DNA of 64,000 nucleotides from Micromonospora sp. NBC_01813. Lineage in GTDB: Bacteria > Actinomycetota > Actinomycetes > Mycobacteriales > Micromonosporaceae. Below the pieces are notes generated by a model. The model did not search any database. It was not told the origin of the DNA and worked only from the letters and a program-made list of their open reading frames with translations. Where the stretch lies: contig NZ_CP109067.1 in NCBI RefSeq assembly GCF_035917335.1, positions 4,277,001 through 4,341,000 on the forward strand, read 5' to 3'. Positions 43,392 to 52,665 of this stretch are shown piece by piece. The position numbers were made by a program, and so were the translations under genes. Numbering within the stretch: position 1 is the stretch's first letter; each line of letters starts with the position of its first letter.

Positions 43392-44999
43392 GTGCTTGCA
43401 GCCCACCCCGCCGAACCGCGCACCTACCGCAACCCGATCGTCGCCGGCTTCCACCCCGACCCCAGCGTCTGCCGGGTCGGCGAGGACTACTACCTGGTCT
43501 GTTCGAGCTTCGAGTACTTCCCCGGCGTACCGATCTTCCACAGCCGGGACCTGGTCGACTGGCGGCAGATCGGCAACGTACTCGACCGACCCGGGCAGCT
43601 GGAGCTGCCGGCCGACACGCCCGCCTCGCGTGGCGTCTTCGCGCCGACCATCCGCCACCACGACGGCCGGTTCTGGGTCGTCACCACCAACGTCTCCATC
43701 GGCCGGCACCTGATCGTCACCGCGACCGACCCGGCCGGGCCGTGGTCGGACCCGGTCCACTTCGACCTGCCACACGTCGATCCGTCGCTGACCTGGGACG
43801 ACAACGGCGACTGCTGGCTGACCGTCTCCGGCGTCGAGTCGTACCGCATCGATCCGACGTGCGGCGCGGTCCACGAAGGTCCGCTGCCGATGTGGTCGGG
43901 CACCGGCGGGCAGTACCCCGAGGCACCGCACCTGTACCGGATCGACAGCTGGTGGTACCTGCTGGTCTCCGAGGGCGGCACGCACACCGGGCACGCCGTC
44001 TCGATCGCCCGGTCCCGCAGCATCCGGGGCCCGTTCGAGCCCGGCCCGGACAACCCGTTCCTCACCCACCGGAGCACCAACCGGCCGGTGCAGGCGACCG
44101 GCCACGCCGATCTGGTCCAGGCCGCCGACGGCAGTTGGTGGATGGTCCTGCTCGGCATCCGCGCCAAGGGCCAGTGGCCGCCGTACCACGTGCTCGGCCG
44201 GGAGACCTTCCTGGTGCCGGTGCGGTGGGTGGACGGCTGGCCGGTCGTCGACCCGGTCGAACAGAGCATGATCGCCCCCACCGGCACCCCGCCGGCCCTC
44301 GCCGGCCAGCAAACCCTGGCCGCCCAGCAAACCCGGGCCGGCGGCGCCGACCCGGGCGGCTACCGCGACGACTTCGACGACACCCGCCTGGCGCACTGCT
44401 GGCTGTCGATCCGTGAGCGCCCGCCGGCGAGCTGGTCGCTGACCGATCGGCCCGGCTGGCTCACCCTGCACGCCACCGGCACCACCCTGGACCGCAGCGG
44501 TGCCACCGTCGTGGCGTACCGCCAGCAGCACCACGACTGCCGGGCGAGTGTCCACCTCGACCCCGGCACCGGCCGGGCCGGGTTGACCCTGCGCATCGAC
44601 GAGGCCCACCACTACGATTTCGAGCTCCACGGCGGCGTGGCCCGGGTGGTGGGCCGGGTCGGGCCGTTCCGTCAGGTCTTCGGCGAGCAGCCGGTGCCGG
44701 CCGGCTGCGTCACCCTGACGATCGCCACCCGTACCCATGATCTGCTGCCACCGACGGTGACCTCTGCCGCCGAGGCCGTCGCACCGGGGGCACCGTTCGG
44801 GGTACGGCCGGCCGGCAGCGACACCGTCAGCTTCGAGCTGGCCACCGACACCGGCCCGGTGGTCCTCGCCGAGCTCGACGGACGCTACCTGTCCACTGAG
44901 GTCGCGGCGGGTTTCACCGGGCGGGTGATCGGCATGTACGTCACCGCCGGCAGCGCCGACTTCGACTGGTTCCACTACCAGCCGACGGCTGCCAGCTAG
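43392..44999 (+). CDS. glycoside hydrolase family 43 beta-xylosidase/arabinosidase
   Basis: A 535-residue protein. The five-bladed GH43 catalytic domain (about residues 11-300) starts TYRNPIVAGFHPDPSVCRVG, with the general base Asp23. It also has HVDPSLTWDDNG and YPEAPHLYRIDSWWYL (the acid Glu). The C-terminal beta-sandwich (about 315-530) resembles the GH43_C2/DUF1349 domain of beta-xylosidases. No signal peptide is seen, so it acts on imported xylo-oligosaccharides in the cytoplasm. GTG start; GGAAGGTGA lies 11 nt upstream. No sugar transporter is adjacent. Confidence 0.92.
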   Translation: MLAAHPAEPRTYRNPIVAGFHPDPSVCRVGEDYYLVCSSFEYFPGVPIFHSRDLVDWRQIGNVLDRPGQLELPADTPASRGVFAPTIRHHDGRFWVVTTNVSIGRHLIVTATDPAGPWSDPVHFDLPHVDPSLTWDDNGDCWLTVSGVESYRIDPTCGAVHEGPLPMWSGTGGQYPEAPHLYRIDSWWYLLVSEGGTHTGHAVSIARSRSIRGPFEPGPDNPFLTHRSTNRPVQATGHADLVQAADGSWWMVLLGIRAKGQWPPYHVLGRETFLVPVRWVDGWPVVDPVEQSMIAPTGTPPALAGQQTLAAQQTRAGGADPGGYRDDFDDTRLAHCWLSIRERPPASWSLTDRPGWLTLHATGTTLDRSGATVVAYRQQHHDCRASVHLDPGTGRAGLTLRIDEAHHYDFELHGGVARVVGRVGPFRQVFGEQPVPAGCVTLTIATRTHDLLPPTVTSAAEAVAPGAPFGVRPAGSDTVSFELATDTGPVVLAELDGRYLSTEVAAGFTGRVIGMYVTAGSADFDWFHYQPTAAS

Positions 45000-45047
45000 G
45001 CGGCTCATGTGGCCTGGAGGTGGCCACGGGTTGCTACACAGGATCGG

Positions 45048-45917
45048 GTGACGAAAATCGATCCGGCGGCGCTGCGTGACCATGTGGTCGAGCTGACCAG
45101 ACACGGGCCCCGGCACCGCGACAACCCCACGGCGATCGGGCCGGTGCTCGACCACCTCACCGGCCATCTGACGGACTCCGGCTACCGGGTGGCCGTCGAG
45201 CGGTACGGCGACGCGGCGCACGAGGTGAACCTGATCGCCGACCTCGGCCGGCCGGTCGACGCACCGATCGTGGAGGTCGGCGCGCACTGGGACACGGTCG
45301 CCGGCACGCCCGGTGCCGACGACAACGCCAGCGGCGTGGCCGGCCTGTTGGAGATCGCCCGGTTGCTGGCCGTCGATCCGCCGGCCCGCTCGCCCCGCTT
45401 CTGCGTCTTCGGCGGCGAGGAGGACGACGAGCCGTTCACGGGCAGCCGGGCGCATGTCGCGCGGCTGGGCGCCGACGGCGTACGGGTCGCCGGCGCCGTC
45501 GTGCTGGAGATGATCGCCTACCGGGATTCCCGCCCCGGCACCCAACGGATCCCGGCCGAGATGCGCGATGCCCTCGGCGACGTGGCCGGCCTGGACCGTG
45601 GTGACTTCGTCTGCGCCATCGGCAGCATCGAGTCGACCCACTGGTTGGCCGCGTTGCAGGCGGCCGGCTGGGTCCAGGAGCCCACCCTGCCGGTGGTGCC
45701 GCTGCCGGTCCCCCGCCAGCACTCCGGTGACGGTGCCCGCAGCGATCACGTCCCGTACTGGGCGGCCGGCTGGCCGGCGGTCATGGTCAGCGACACGGCG
45801 AACTTCCGCAATCCGCACTACCACCGGCCGAGCGACACCATCGACACGCTCGACTTCGACTTCGCGGCGGCGGTGGCCGCCACCGTCGCCGAGGCGGTCC
45901 GCACGCTGTCCCGGTGA
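45048..45917 (+). CDS. M28-family zinc peptidase
   Basis: A 289-residue peptidase. Zinc-ligand motifs of clan MH are in order: VEVGAHWDTV (His, Asp), GADDNASGVAGLLEIA (bridging Asp), FGGEEDDE (catalytic and ligand Glu), RSDHVPYW and the final HYHRPSDTIDTL. No signal peptide is seen, so it is probably a cytoplasmic aminopeptidase. The GTG at 45048 gives MTKIDPAALRDHV; a TACACA box 9 nt upstream suggests a leaderless transcript. It converges on paaN. Confidence 0.88.
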   Translation: MTKIDPAALRDHVVELTRHGPRHRDNPTAIGPVLDHLTGHLTDSGYRVAVERYGDAAHEVNLIADLGRPVDAPIVEVGAHWDTVAGTPGADDNASGVAGLLEIARLLAVDPPARSPRFCVFGGEEDDEPFTGSRAHVARLGADGVRVAGAVVLEMIAYRDSRPGTQRIPAEMRDALGDVAGLDRGDFVCAIGSIESTHWLAALQAAGWVQEPTLPVVPLPVPRQHSGDGARSDHVPYWAAGWPAVMVSDTANFRNPHYHRPSDTIDTLDFDFAAAVAATVAEAVRTLSR

Positions 45918-45947
45918 CCGGTCCGGCCACCGGGACACGCGGTGGCC

Positions 45948-47630
45948 TCAGACGTGTCGGCGGGACTGGACGATCCGGAACCGGCCGGCGACGTACGCGC
46001 CGTCGGTCAGCGCCGAGTTGGCCGCCGCGTTGGCGCCGCTGGCGTGGAAGTCGGAGAACGCCGCCGACTGGTTGACGAAGACCCCGCCGGTGAGGTTCGC
46101 CGACAGGTGCACGCCGACGTCCAGGGCGGCCGCTTCGACGTCGGCCAGCACCTGCTCGTCGGTGGCGTAGACGCCGGCGGTCAGCGCACCGCAGGCACCG
46201 ACCGTACGCCGGAACAGTTCGATGCTCTGCGCGGTCGACTCGGTGGCCACGACGAAGGAGATCGGCCCGAACCACTCCCGGCCGTAGACGTCGTCGGCCG
46301 CCGCGTCCAGCTTGGCCAGCAGCGGGGTACGCACCACCGCGTCCGGGTACGCCGGGTGGGCGACCTCGTGGGACTCCAGCACCGGCTCGCCCAGTTTGGC
46401 GGCCTCGGCGAGCCGGGCCAGCACGCGATCGTCGACGATCGCGCCGATGATCTCGACCGCTCGGGCCGGGTCGCCGGTCAGCTTGCCGATCGCGGCGGCG
46501 ATGCCGGCGGCCACCTCGTCGACGCCGCGGTGCCCCTGGTCGGTGTCGATGCCGTCGGCCGGCACCAGGATGTTCTGCGGGGTGGTGCACATCTGTCCGC
46601 TGTAGAGCGACAGGGAGAAGGCGATGTTGCGGCACATCCCGGCGAAGTCCGCCGTGGAGTCGACGATGATCGTGTTGACGCCGGCCTTCTCGGTGTAGAC
46701 GCTGGCCTGGCGGGCGTTGGCCTCCAGCCAGTCGCCGTACTCGGTGGAGCCGGTGAAGTCGATGATGCGTACCTCGGGTCGGCCGGCGAGGACGGTCGCC
46801 AGCCGGTCGTCCGGTGCCTCTGCGGCGAGCTGCACCAGGTTCGGGTCGAAGCCGGCCTCGGCGAGCACCTGCCGGGCGTAGCGGACGGTGATCGCCAGCG
46901 GCAGCGCCGCACCCGGGTGCGGTTTGATCAGCACCGGGTTGCCGGTGACCAGGGAGGCGAACAGCCCGGGGTAGGAGTTCCAGGTCGGGAAGGTCTGGCA
47001 GCCGATCACCAGCGCGACGCCGCGCGGCACCACATGGAACGTCTTGGTCATCCGCAGCGGCTCGCCCCGGCCGGCCGGCTTCTCCCACCCGGCGGTCCCG
47101 GGGTGGCGGGTCATCTCCGCGTACGCGTAGGCGACGGCTTCCAGCGCGCGGTCGAAGGCGTGCGCGGTGCCGGCCTGGAACGCCATCACGAACGCCTGAC
47201 CGGTGGTGAACTGCACCGCGTTGGCCAGCTCGAAGGCGTTGGCGTGCAGCCGGGCGAGGATCTCCAGGCAGACTCCGGCGCGGGTGCGCGGGCCGGCGTC
47301 GCGCCAGTCGGGCAACGCCGCCCGGGCGGCTTCGATCAACTGGTCGGGGTCGGCACGCGGGTACCGTACGCCGAGTTCGAGGCCGAACGGGCTGCGCTCG
47401 GTGGCCACCGGGTCACCGCCGGCGGTGGCCGTGGCCTGGTCGAGTGGGAAGTCCTTCCCGAGGTACGCGCGGAACGCCGCCTCGCCCTGCGCGGCGGCGT
47501 GTTCGCCGTAGATCCGTGGGCTCGGCGACTCGGGGTACGCCGACCAGTAGGCACGTTCGGTGATCGCGGTCAGCGCACGGGCCAGGGTGTCGGCGTGCCT
47601 GACGTACAGGGGGTGCGGGGTCTCCGTCAT
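45948..47630 (-). CDS. paaN: PaaN-type aldehyde dehydrogenase
   Basis: A 560-residue protein of the phenylacetic acid degradation protein PaaN branch of the aldehyde dehydrogenase superfamily. Segments include GVALVIGCQTFPTWNSYPGL, NPVLIKPHPGAALPLAI, IIDFTGSTEYGDWLE and the catalytic-Cys region SLYSGQMCTTPQNILV. In PaaN/PaaZ-type enzymes this domain oxidises a ring-opened CoA semialdehyde. There are no other paa genes here, so pathway assignment is by family only. Start codons at 47630, 47639 and 47642 are all ATG and in frame; the first matches relatives. Confidence 0.9.
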   Translation of the reverse strand: MTETPHPLYVRHADTLARALTAITERAYWSAYPESPSPRIYGEHAAAQGEAAFRAYLGKDFPLDQATATAGGDPVATERSPFGLELGVRYPRADPDQLIEAARAALPDWRDAGPRTRAGVCLEILARLHANAFELANAVQFTTGQAFVMAFQAGTAHAFDRALEAVAYAYAEMTRHPGTAGWEKPAGRGEPLRMTKTFHVVPRGVALVIGCQTFPTWNSYPGLFASLVTGNPVLIKPHPGAALPLAITVRYARQVLAEAGFDPNLVQLAAEAPDDRLATVLAGRPEVRIIDFTGSTEYGDWLEANARQASVYTEKAGVNTIIVDSTADFAGMCRNIAFSLSLYSGQMCTTPQNILVPADGIDTDQGHRGVDEVAAGIAAAIGKLTGDPARAVEIIGAIVDDRVLARLAEAAKLGEPVLESHEVAHPAYPDAVVRTPLLAKLDAAADDVYGREWFGPISFVVATESTAQSIELFRRTVGACGALTAGVYATDEQVLADVEAAALDVGVHLSANLTGGVFVNQSAAFSDFHASGANAAANSALTDGAYVAGRFRIVQSRRHV

Positions 47631-47743
47631 GCCCGTCATCATGCCCGACCGACCAGGGGCGTCGGCTAGACCCGATTCCCGGCCGCGGTGTCCGGTCCGG
47701 CCGCCGCGGCGGTGGCTCAGATCGGCTGCCGCGCGGCGGTGGC

Positions 47744-48757
47744 TCAGATCGTCTGCTGCCAGTTCTGCCAGATGTCGACGGCGCGGTAGCCCACCGCCTC
47801 GTTGATCGCGATCATGTGGCGGTTGCTGTCGGCGTTCCAGGTGTCGATGGAGCGCAGTGCCGGTTCGTGCCGCATGACCAGCCGCAAGTTCTCGATCTTG
47901 ACGATCAGCCCGAGCCGGTGGCCGCGATGGTCCGGATCGACGATGGTGATCTGCTGAAACGCGTGCCAGTCGGGCTCGGCCGGACAGGTGATGTGGGTCC
48001 AGGCGGCGATCCGGCCGCTGTCGAGGTGCCGGGCGACCACGTGGTAGCCCCGCACGCCTTGGGCGTGACGGAACGCCTCGAACTCGCGGACCCGGGCGGC
48101 GTCGACCTGCTCGGCCTCCCATTCCAGGTCACCCATCGGCGCGTCGGTGATCAGCCGGCCGTCGAGGTAGGCGATGTCGTCGATGTGCTCGTCGGGCACG
48201 CTGCCGGTCCAGCAGAGCAGCTCGTAGCCGGTGGCCCGTTGCCAGCTCTCGGCGAGCAGCGCGTCGAGGGCGGCGTCGTCGACCGTGCCGATGTCGAGCC
48301 GGCGCCGGACCTCGACCAGCGCGGACTTGGCGCCCAGTGCCTGCGCGAAGGCGGTCGGCGCCGGATCCCGGGTCACCCCGCCGGGCATGGTGTCCGCCGA
48401 GTGCCCCATGATCCGGCTCCGGCCGGCGTCGCGTACCCGCGCCACCCCGTACGCGTACAGTGCCCGCCCCACGCCGCGCCGCCGGAACTCCGGCAGCACC
48501 TGGATGTCCAGGCCGGCGTTGTCCAGGTTGTCCAGCAGCGGGAATTCGATCTTGATCAGCCCGACCGGGGTGCCGTCGAGGTAGGCGAGGGCGAACTCGA
48601 TCCGTTCGTCACTGCGCTGGAAGCCGATGACGGTGTCGAACCACTGGCGGGAGGAGGGCGGCATGTCCGGCACGTGAACCGAGGCGGCTTTGATCCCGTA
48701 CGCCTGATCGACGGTGGTCGGATCGGCGGGATCGAGCGGGGAGATGGTGATGTCCAT
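47744..48757 (-). CDS. tandem GNAT acetyltransferase
   Basis: A 337-residue protein with two GNAT-like domains. The first carries GLDIQVLPEFRRRGVGRALY (acetyl-CoA loop RRRGVGRA); the second carries QITIVDPDHRGHRLGLIVK and ends NRHMIAINEAVGYRAVD, close to several uncharacterised actinobacterial acetyltransferases and to MshD-like layouts. Substrate is unknown. The ATG start is at 48755-48757. It is followed downstream (on its strand) by paaN after 113 nt. Confidence 0.88.
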   Translation of the reverse strand: MDITISPLDPADPTTVDQAYGIKAASVHVPDMPPSSRQWFDTVIGFQRSDERIEFALAYLDGTPVGLIKIEFPLLDNLDNAGLDIQVLPEFRRRGVGRALYAYGVARVRDAGRSRIMGHSADTMPGGVTRDPAPTAFAQALGAKSALVEVRRRLDIGTVDDAALDALLAESWQRATGYELLCWTGSVPDEHIDDIAYLDGRLITDAPMGDLEWEAEQVDAARVREFEAFRHAQGVRGYHVVARHLDSGRIAAWTHITCPAEPDWHAFQQITIVDPDHRGHRLGLIVKIENLRLVMRHEPALRSIDTWNADSNRHMIAINEAVGYRAVDIWQNWQQTI

Positions 48758-49138
48758 GCTGTCGAGAGTGCCGGTGCGGGACCAGCCGCGCGACCGAATT
48801 ACCGACAGCCGACCGTCTGCGGCGGCCACTCGCGGCGACCTGGTTTCGCCTCGACCGCCACTGCGGACATTTGGTCGGGAGGACGCTCGCACGACGCCTC
48901 CGGCGTCGTCGGTCGTTGGGAAACCCGGGGTGAGATTGTTGCCAAGCTCTGTCGGGGCCCTTACGGCGAGTCGTCCTCCCGCACGAAGCATCCTGCGCGG
49001 TGCAAGTGCAGTCGTCAAGACCCCACCGACGTGTTTTCTCAACCTATGGCAAAACTCCGACTACAGACCGCACACAGCACATCGGCCGGTCAGCTACGCC
49101 GACCGGCCGAAACAGAGGATGGTGTGCTGGTCAGAAGG
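48758..49138. other. 381-nt intergenic region between GNAT and thrC
   Basis: No gene is supported. It contains a 9-bp hairpin near the thrC end (separate entry) and an AT-richer part around 49020-49080. The remaining sequence shows no clear promoter or repeat. Confidence 0.45.
49083..49109 (-). terminator. possible thrC terminator hairpin
   Basis: CGGCCGGTC (49083-49091), 9-nt loop, GACCGGCCG (49101-49109), a perfect 9-bp stem 30 nt after the thrC stop. There is no U-run. Confidence 0.45.
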
Positions 49139-50443
49139 TCAGCCGAGCAGGCCGGCTTCACGAACCGAACGCAATGACGGCTTTACCCGGTGCGTCGGGC
49201 CGACCAGGCCGGCAACGGCGTCGATGGTCTTCAGCCCCTCGCCGGTGTTGTAGACGACCGTCTCCGCGTCCGGGTCGAGCCGGCCAGCGGCGACCAACTT
49301 CTTCAGCACGGCGGCGGTCACCCCGCCGGCGGTCTCGGCGAAGACCCCGGTGGTCCGGGCCAGCAGCCGGATCCCCTCGCGGATCTCGGCGTCGTCGGCG
49401 TAGTCCATCCAGCCACCGGTACGGCGGACCGCCTCCAGGGCGTACAGGCCGGCCGCCGGGTCACCGATGTTGAGCGACTTGGCGATCCCGGTCGGCTTCA
49501 CCGGCACGATCGTGTCGGTGTCGCGGTGCAGGGCGGTGGCGATCGGGTTGCAGCCGGCCGACTGCGCGCCGAACACCCGCCAGCCGTTCGCCGGCGCCTC
49601 GACCAGGCCGATCTCGACCAGCTCACTGAACGCCTTGTCGACCTTGGTGAGCAGCTCACCGCTGGCCATCGGGATCACCACCTGCTCGGGGATCCGCCAG
49701 CCAAGCTGCTCGGCCACCTCGTAGCCGAGGGTCTTGGACCCCTCCGCGTAGTACGGCCGCACGTTGACGTTGACGAACGCGGTGTCCTCGAACTCGTCGG
49801 TCTCCACCAGCTCGCTGCAGAGCCGGTTCACGTCGTCGTAGGAGCCGTCGATCGCGACCAGTTCCCCGCCGTACACCGCAGTGGTGATGATCTTGCCTGG
49901 CTCCAGGTCGCCGGGGATGAAGACGATCGACGGTACGCCGGCCCGTGCGGCGTGCGCGGCCACCGAGTTGGCCAGGTTGCCGGTGGAGGCGCAGGCGAAG
50001 CGGGTGAATCCGAGCGTACGGGCGGCAGTCAGGGCGACCGAGACGACCCGGTCCTTGAACGAGTGGGTCGGGTTGGCGCTGTCGTCCTTGACCCACAGCG
50101 GCGCCCGGATGCCGAGCTCCTCGGCGAGCGCGGTGGCCGAGATCAGCGGGGTGAATCCGGGGTCCAGGCTGACCCGGGTGGCCGGGTCCTGACCCGCCGG
50201 CAGCAGCGGCGCGTACCGCCAGATGTTCGCCGGGCCCGCCTCGATGTCGGCGCGGGTGACGCGGGCGAGGGCCGCCGGGTCGTAGGAGACCTCCAGCGGC
50301 CCGAAACACTCGTAACAGGCGTGCTGCGCGGCGAGTGGATACTCGGCGCCGCAGCCCCGGCAGACCAGCGCCCGAGCCGGACTGGCCGAGCTGAAGGTAG
50401 CGGAGTCATTACTGGTGGTGGTTGCGTCGATCAGCGACGTCAT
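49139..50443 (-). CDS. thrC: threonine synthase (long form with zinc ribbon)
   Basis: A 434-residue PLP enzyme converting O-phosphohomoserine to threonine. The N-terminal zinc ribbon has Cys28, Cys31, Cys43 and Cys46 (VCRGCGAEYP, HACYECFG). The PLP lysine is Lys130 in NPTHSFKDR; GVPSIVFIPGDLEPGK and the phosphate loop CASTGNLANSVAAHAA follow. It is the fold-type II, plant-like ThrC that can be activated by SAM in plants. The ATG at 50441-50443 sits behind AGGACGG, right after the closing stem of a SAM-I riboswitch, so translation is expected to fall when SAM is high. It stands alone, not with hom/thrB. Confidence 0.95.
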   Translation of the reverse strand: MTSLIDATTTSNDSATFSSASPARALVCRGCGAEYPLAAQHACYECFGPLEVSYDPAALARVTRADIEAGPANIWRYAPLLPAGQDPATRVSLDPGFTPLISATALAEELGIRAPLWVKDDSANPTHSFKDRVVSVALTAARTLGFTRFACASTGNLANSVAAHAARAGVPSIVFIPGDLEPGKIITTAVYGGELVAIDGSYDDVNRLCSELVETDEFEDTAFVNVNVRPYYAEGSKTLGYEVAEQLGWRIPEQVVIPMASGELLTKVDKAFSELVEIGLVEAPANGWRVFGAQSAGCNPIATALHRDTDTIVPVKPTGIAKSLNIGDPAAGLYALEAVRRTGGWMDYADDAEIREGIRLLARTTGVFAETAGGVTAAVLKKLVAAGRLDPDAETVVYNTGEGLKTIDAVAGLVGPTHRVKPSLRSVREAGLLG

Positions 50444-50456
50444 GCGAGGCCGTCCT

Positions 50457-50611
50457 CTCATCTTCCCCAGCGCCGCACGTTGCGACGGGGACGGAATTGG
50501 CACCTGCCACGCGGACCCTCAGCTGACGACGCGTACGGGTCGTCTGGTCGAGTCATGCGCGGTGGTTGCCGGGGCTTCGTCGGGCCGTGTCCCTCTGCCC
50601 CTCTGGATGAG
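50457..50611 (-). ncRNA. SAM-I (S-box) riboswitch of thrC
   Basis: Read on the minus strand, this 155-nt leader has the S-box core in order: P1 5' strand CUCAUC (50606-50611), AGAGGGGCAGAGGGA, GGCCCGACGAAGCCC, GGCAACC, a variable arm, GGUGCCAAUUCC, a second stem of CCCCG/GGGG, and P1 3' strand GAUGAG (50457-50462), which pairs perfectly with the 5' strand. P1 ends 14 nt before the thrC ATG and abuts the AGGACGG ribosome site, so SAM binding should hide it (translational OFF switch). A TACACT -10 box lies at 50634-50639. Confidence 0.9.
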
Positions 50612-50874
50612 GTATTAAGTTGTGTTTCCAGCGAGTGTACGGGCGGCACCCGCCCCGGACACCCGCTCGTCCCAGGGTGTGAGCAAGCCCGCACTGGTCG
50701 CCACCGGCTCCCGCCGGCCTTCGCACCAGCGGCGGGGCGTCGACGAACCGGCCGGACGTCAGACTGGGCGGGCCCACCCGCAGCCAGTCCTCCCTGTCCC
50801 GAATGTCACTTTCTGCCGTCGGGCCCCGGCTGTGCTCCTTCCCCAGCGGTGACCGCCCACACCTGCGAGGTCGA

Positions 50875-51708
50875 TCAGACCGCCGCCGCCACGACCGCAA
50901 GTACCTCGTCGAGCAGTCGCGGCGGCGCGGCGATCGTCGCCGACGAGTCCAGGGTGTGCGGCGTACCATCGATGTCGACGACCGCCGCCCCCGCCTCCCG
51001 GGCGATCAACGTGCCGGCGGCCATGTCCCACGGCTTGTTCGACAGCGCGATCGACACGTCGGCACGCCCCTCGGCGACCCAGACCAGATCGATCGCGGCC
51101 GAGCCGAGCATCCGCACCCGCAACGCGGTGCGGGCGATCCCGGCCGCGAGGGCGAACCGGGGCGCGTTGCGCTCCTCGGCGTCCTCGCCGACCGCGTAGT
51201 CACCGAGGTTGACCAACGCGTCGGGCAGCCGATCGGCGCCCCGGATGCGGATCGGCCGGCCGTCGCGGTACGCCCCGCCACCGGTGGTCGCCGTGTACCG
51301 GCTGGCCAGGAACGGCAACTCGACCACGCCGACCACCGGACGCCGGTCCCGGACCAGGGCCAGCGACACCCCACACAGCGGTACGCCGTGCGCGAAGTTG
51401 ACCGTGCCGTCGATCGGGTCCAACACCCACTGCTCGCCACCAGCTACCCCACCACCGCCGCCTTCCTCCTCGCCGAGGAACCCGATGTGCGGCGTGGCGT
51501 CGGCGAGGAACGCCCGCAGGTCCCGCTCCACCGCCAGGTCCACCTCTGAGGCGTAGTCCCGGTCACCCTTGCCGGCCAGGTGCCCCGGGTCGCGGGTCCG
51601 CATCAGCTCAGCCCCGCGCGCGGTCGCCTGCACCGCGATCGCCAGCAGCTCATCGAGGGTCGGCGGCGCGTCGGAGGCCACCGACTCAGAAGCTGGCCGC
51701 GTACCCAC
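50875..51708 (-). CDS. inositol-phosphatase family protein
   Basis: A 277-residue Mg-dependent phosphatase of the inositol monophosphatase superfamily. Metal sites: GFLGEEEGG, the hallmark WVLDPIDGTVNFAHG, and the C-terminal SNKPWDMAAGTLIAREAG. It could act on inositol-1-phosphate (needed for mycothiol and phosphatidylinositol), histidinol phosphate or another sugar phosphate; sequence alone does not choose. The GTG at 51706-51708 overlaps the end of the upstream small helical gene by 23 nt. Confidence 0.9.
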   Translation of the reverse strand: MGTRPASESVASDAPPTLDELLAIAVQATARGAELMRTRDPGHLAGKGDRDYASEVDLAVERDLRAFLADATPHIGFLGEEEGGGGGVAGGEQWVLDPIDGTVNFAHGVPLCGVSLALVRDRRPVVGVVELPFLASRYTATTGGGAYRDGRPIRIRGADRLPDALVNLGDYAVGEDAEERNAPRFALAAGIARTALRVRMLGSAAIDLVWVAEGRADVSIALSNKPWDMAAGTLIAREAGAAVVDIDGTPHTLDSSATIAAPPRLLDEVLAVVAAAV

Positions 51709-51946
51709 GGCTCGACTCGATCGCGCTCTGCGCCAGCGCCGCCGCCTCGGCGAGCTTCTGCTTCGCCTGCTCCACCTTGGCGACGGTCTCGGCCACCTGC
51801 GAGTGACTCGAACCGCTGGTGATCGCCCGCAACGCGGCCCCGCTGCTGCTCAGCGCCTCCGCGCTCGCCCGGATCGCCCCCACCTGCTGACCGACCTCGT
51901 CACCGAACCGGGCAACCCCCGCCTTGACCTCTTCGACCGAACTCAC
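51686..51946 (-). CDS. small helical protein (DUF6244-like)
   Basis: An 86-residue protein predicted almost entirely helical: SVEEVKAGVARFGDEVGQQVG, then a break (TSGSSHSQV), then TVAKVEQAKQKLAEAAALAQ, like a two-helix hairpin reminiscent of WXG100-sized proteins but without a WXG motif. It resembles small Micromonosporaceae proteins annotated DUF6244 (from memory, not verified). GTG start at 51944-51946 behind GGGGAGG. Its end overlaps the phosphatase gene by 23 nt, so both are on one mRNA. Confidence 0.75.
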   Translation of the reverse strand: MSSVEEVKAGVARFGDEVGQQVGAIRASAEALSSSGAALRAITSGSSHSQVAETVAKVEQAKQKLAEAAALAQSAIESSRGYAASF

Positions 51947-52369
51947 GCCAGCATCCTCCCCATCGGACCGCGTACCGGACCACTCCGACGCTACCGGACC
52001 TGAGCCACGGTCACCGTTGCCCATCCGACCGTGACCACGCCTCGGGTCACCGACGGCGACCCCCACCAGCGACTACTTGGAGTAAGCGCGGCAGGTCATC
52101 AAGTAAGCGGGCATCGGCGCCAGTCCGGCACCCGTGACAGAGCGTCAGCCACCCGCCCTCCTCCGCACAACCATCCTGACTGGAGCAATGAAACCGCAGG
52201 TGAGAGCAGGTGCCTTTGCCAGAAGGCCAGCCCGACGTCGGCAGCGGCGTCGGGCGCCGATCCGCCCGTCCATCTTTTCGGCCGTGCACCTTTCGCCGAT
52301 CACCGTCGGCAACGATAGAGTGGGGCCGGACCGTGTGGGACAGACCACGCCTGAGGGTACGGAGTTGCC
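51947..52369. other. 423-nt intergenic region, divergent promoters
   Basis: It lies between the small helical gene (minus) and the 67-codon frame (plus). Open frames on the minus strand here have poor codon use and no start signals; I do not call them. A GATAGAGT sequence near 52314 could be a -10 element for the plus-strand frame. Confidence 0.4.
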
Positions 52370-52573
52370 GTGGGACAGGGTCGCAATCATCGAGGCACGC
52401 TGATCGAGCCGGATCACCGACGCCCGGCTCGACCGGTGCTGCGAACACAAGGTGTCGCCGCGCCTGTCGGGGCGACCGTCGAGCACGCGCTCCGGCGTTT
52501 CATGCAGCTCGGTTCGGTCAGCGTCGACGAACGCGACCCCGACGCGGGTCTGCTCCGAGCCGGCCGAAACTGA
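52370..52573 (+). CDS. possible small protein (67 residues)
   Basis: GTG at 52370 with GGAG 5 nt upstream. It encodes a basic protein, MGQGRNHRGTLIEPDHRRPA, then GATVEHALRRFMQLGSVSVD and an end DPDAGLLRAGRN. Third-position GC is high but not extreme. No recognisable domain; it may be genuine or chance. It is followed after 92 nt by the DUF817 gene. Confidence 0.4.
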   Translation: MGQGRNHRGTLIEPDHRRPARPVLRTQGVAAPVGATVEHALRRFMQLGSVSVDERDPDAGLLRAGRN

Positions 52574-52665
52574 CCGACCGACCGGCCGTAGCTGACTGAT
52601 CAGACGGCCAGCGGGCGACCATCCAGGCCGGGCGGGGGCGCGCGGATCGCATCGCGTACGCCAGG

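Noticed and set aside
45787..47088. 433-codon minus-strand frame overlapping paaN and the M28 gene
   Set aside because: Arg/Gly-rich translation in a different phase from paaN, without motifs.
48758..49138. Possible tRNA or small RNA in the gap before thrC
   Set aside because: I looked for a T-loop GGTTCGAATCC-type sequence and a cloverleaf and found none; only a short hairpin remains.
52047..52486. Minus-strand frames of 113-133 codons between the small helical gene and DUF817
   Set aside because: Poor codon bias, many rare residues, no ribosome site, and mutually overlapping frames; no support for a real gene.
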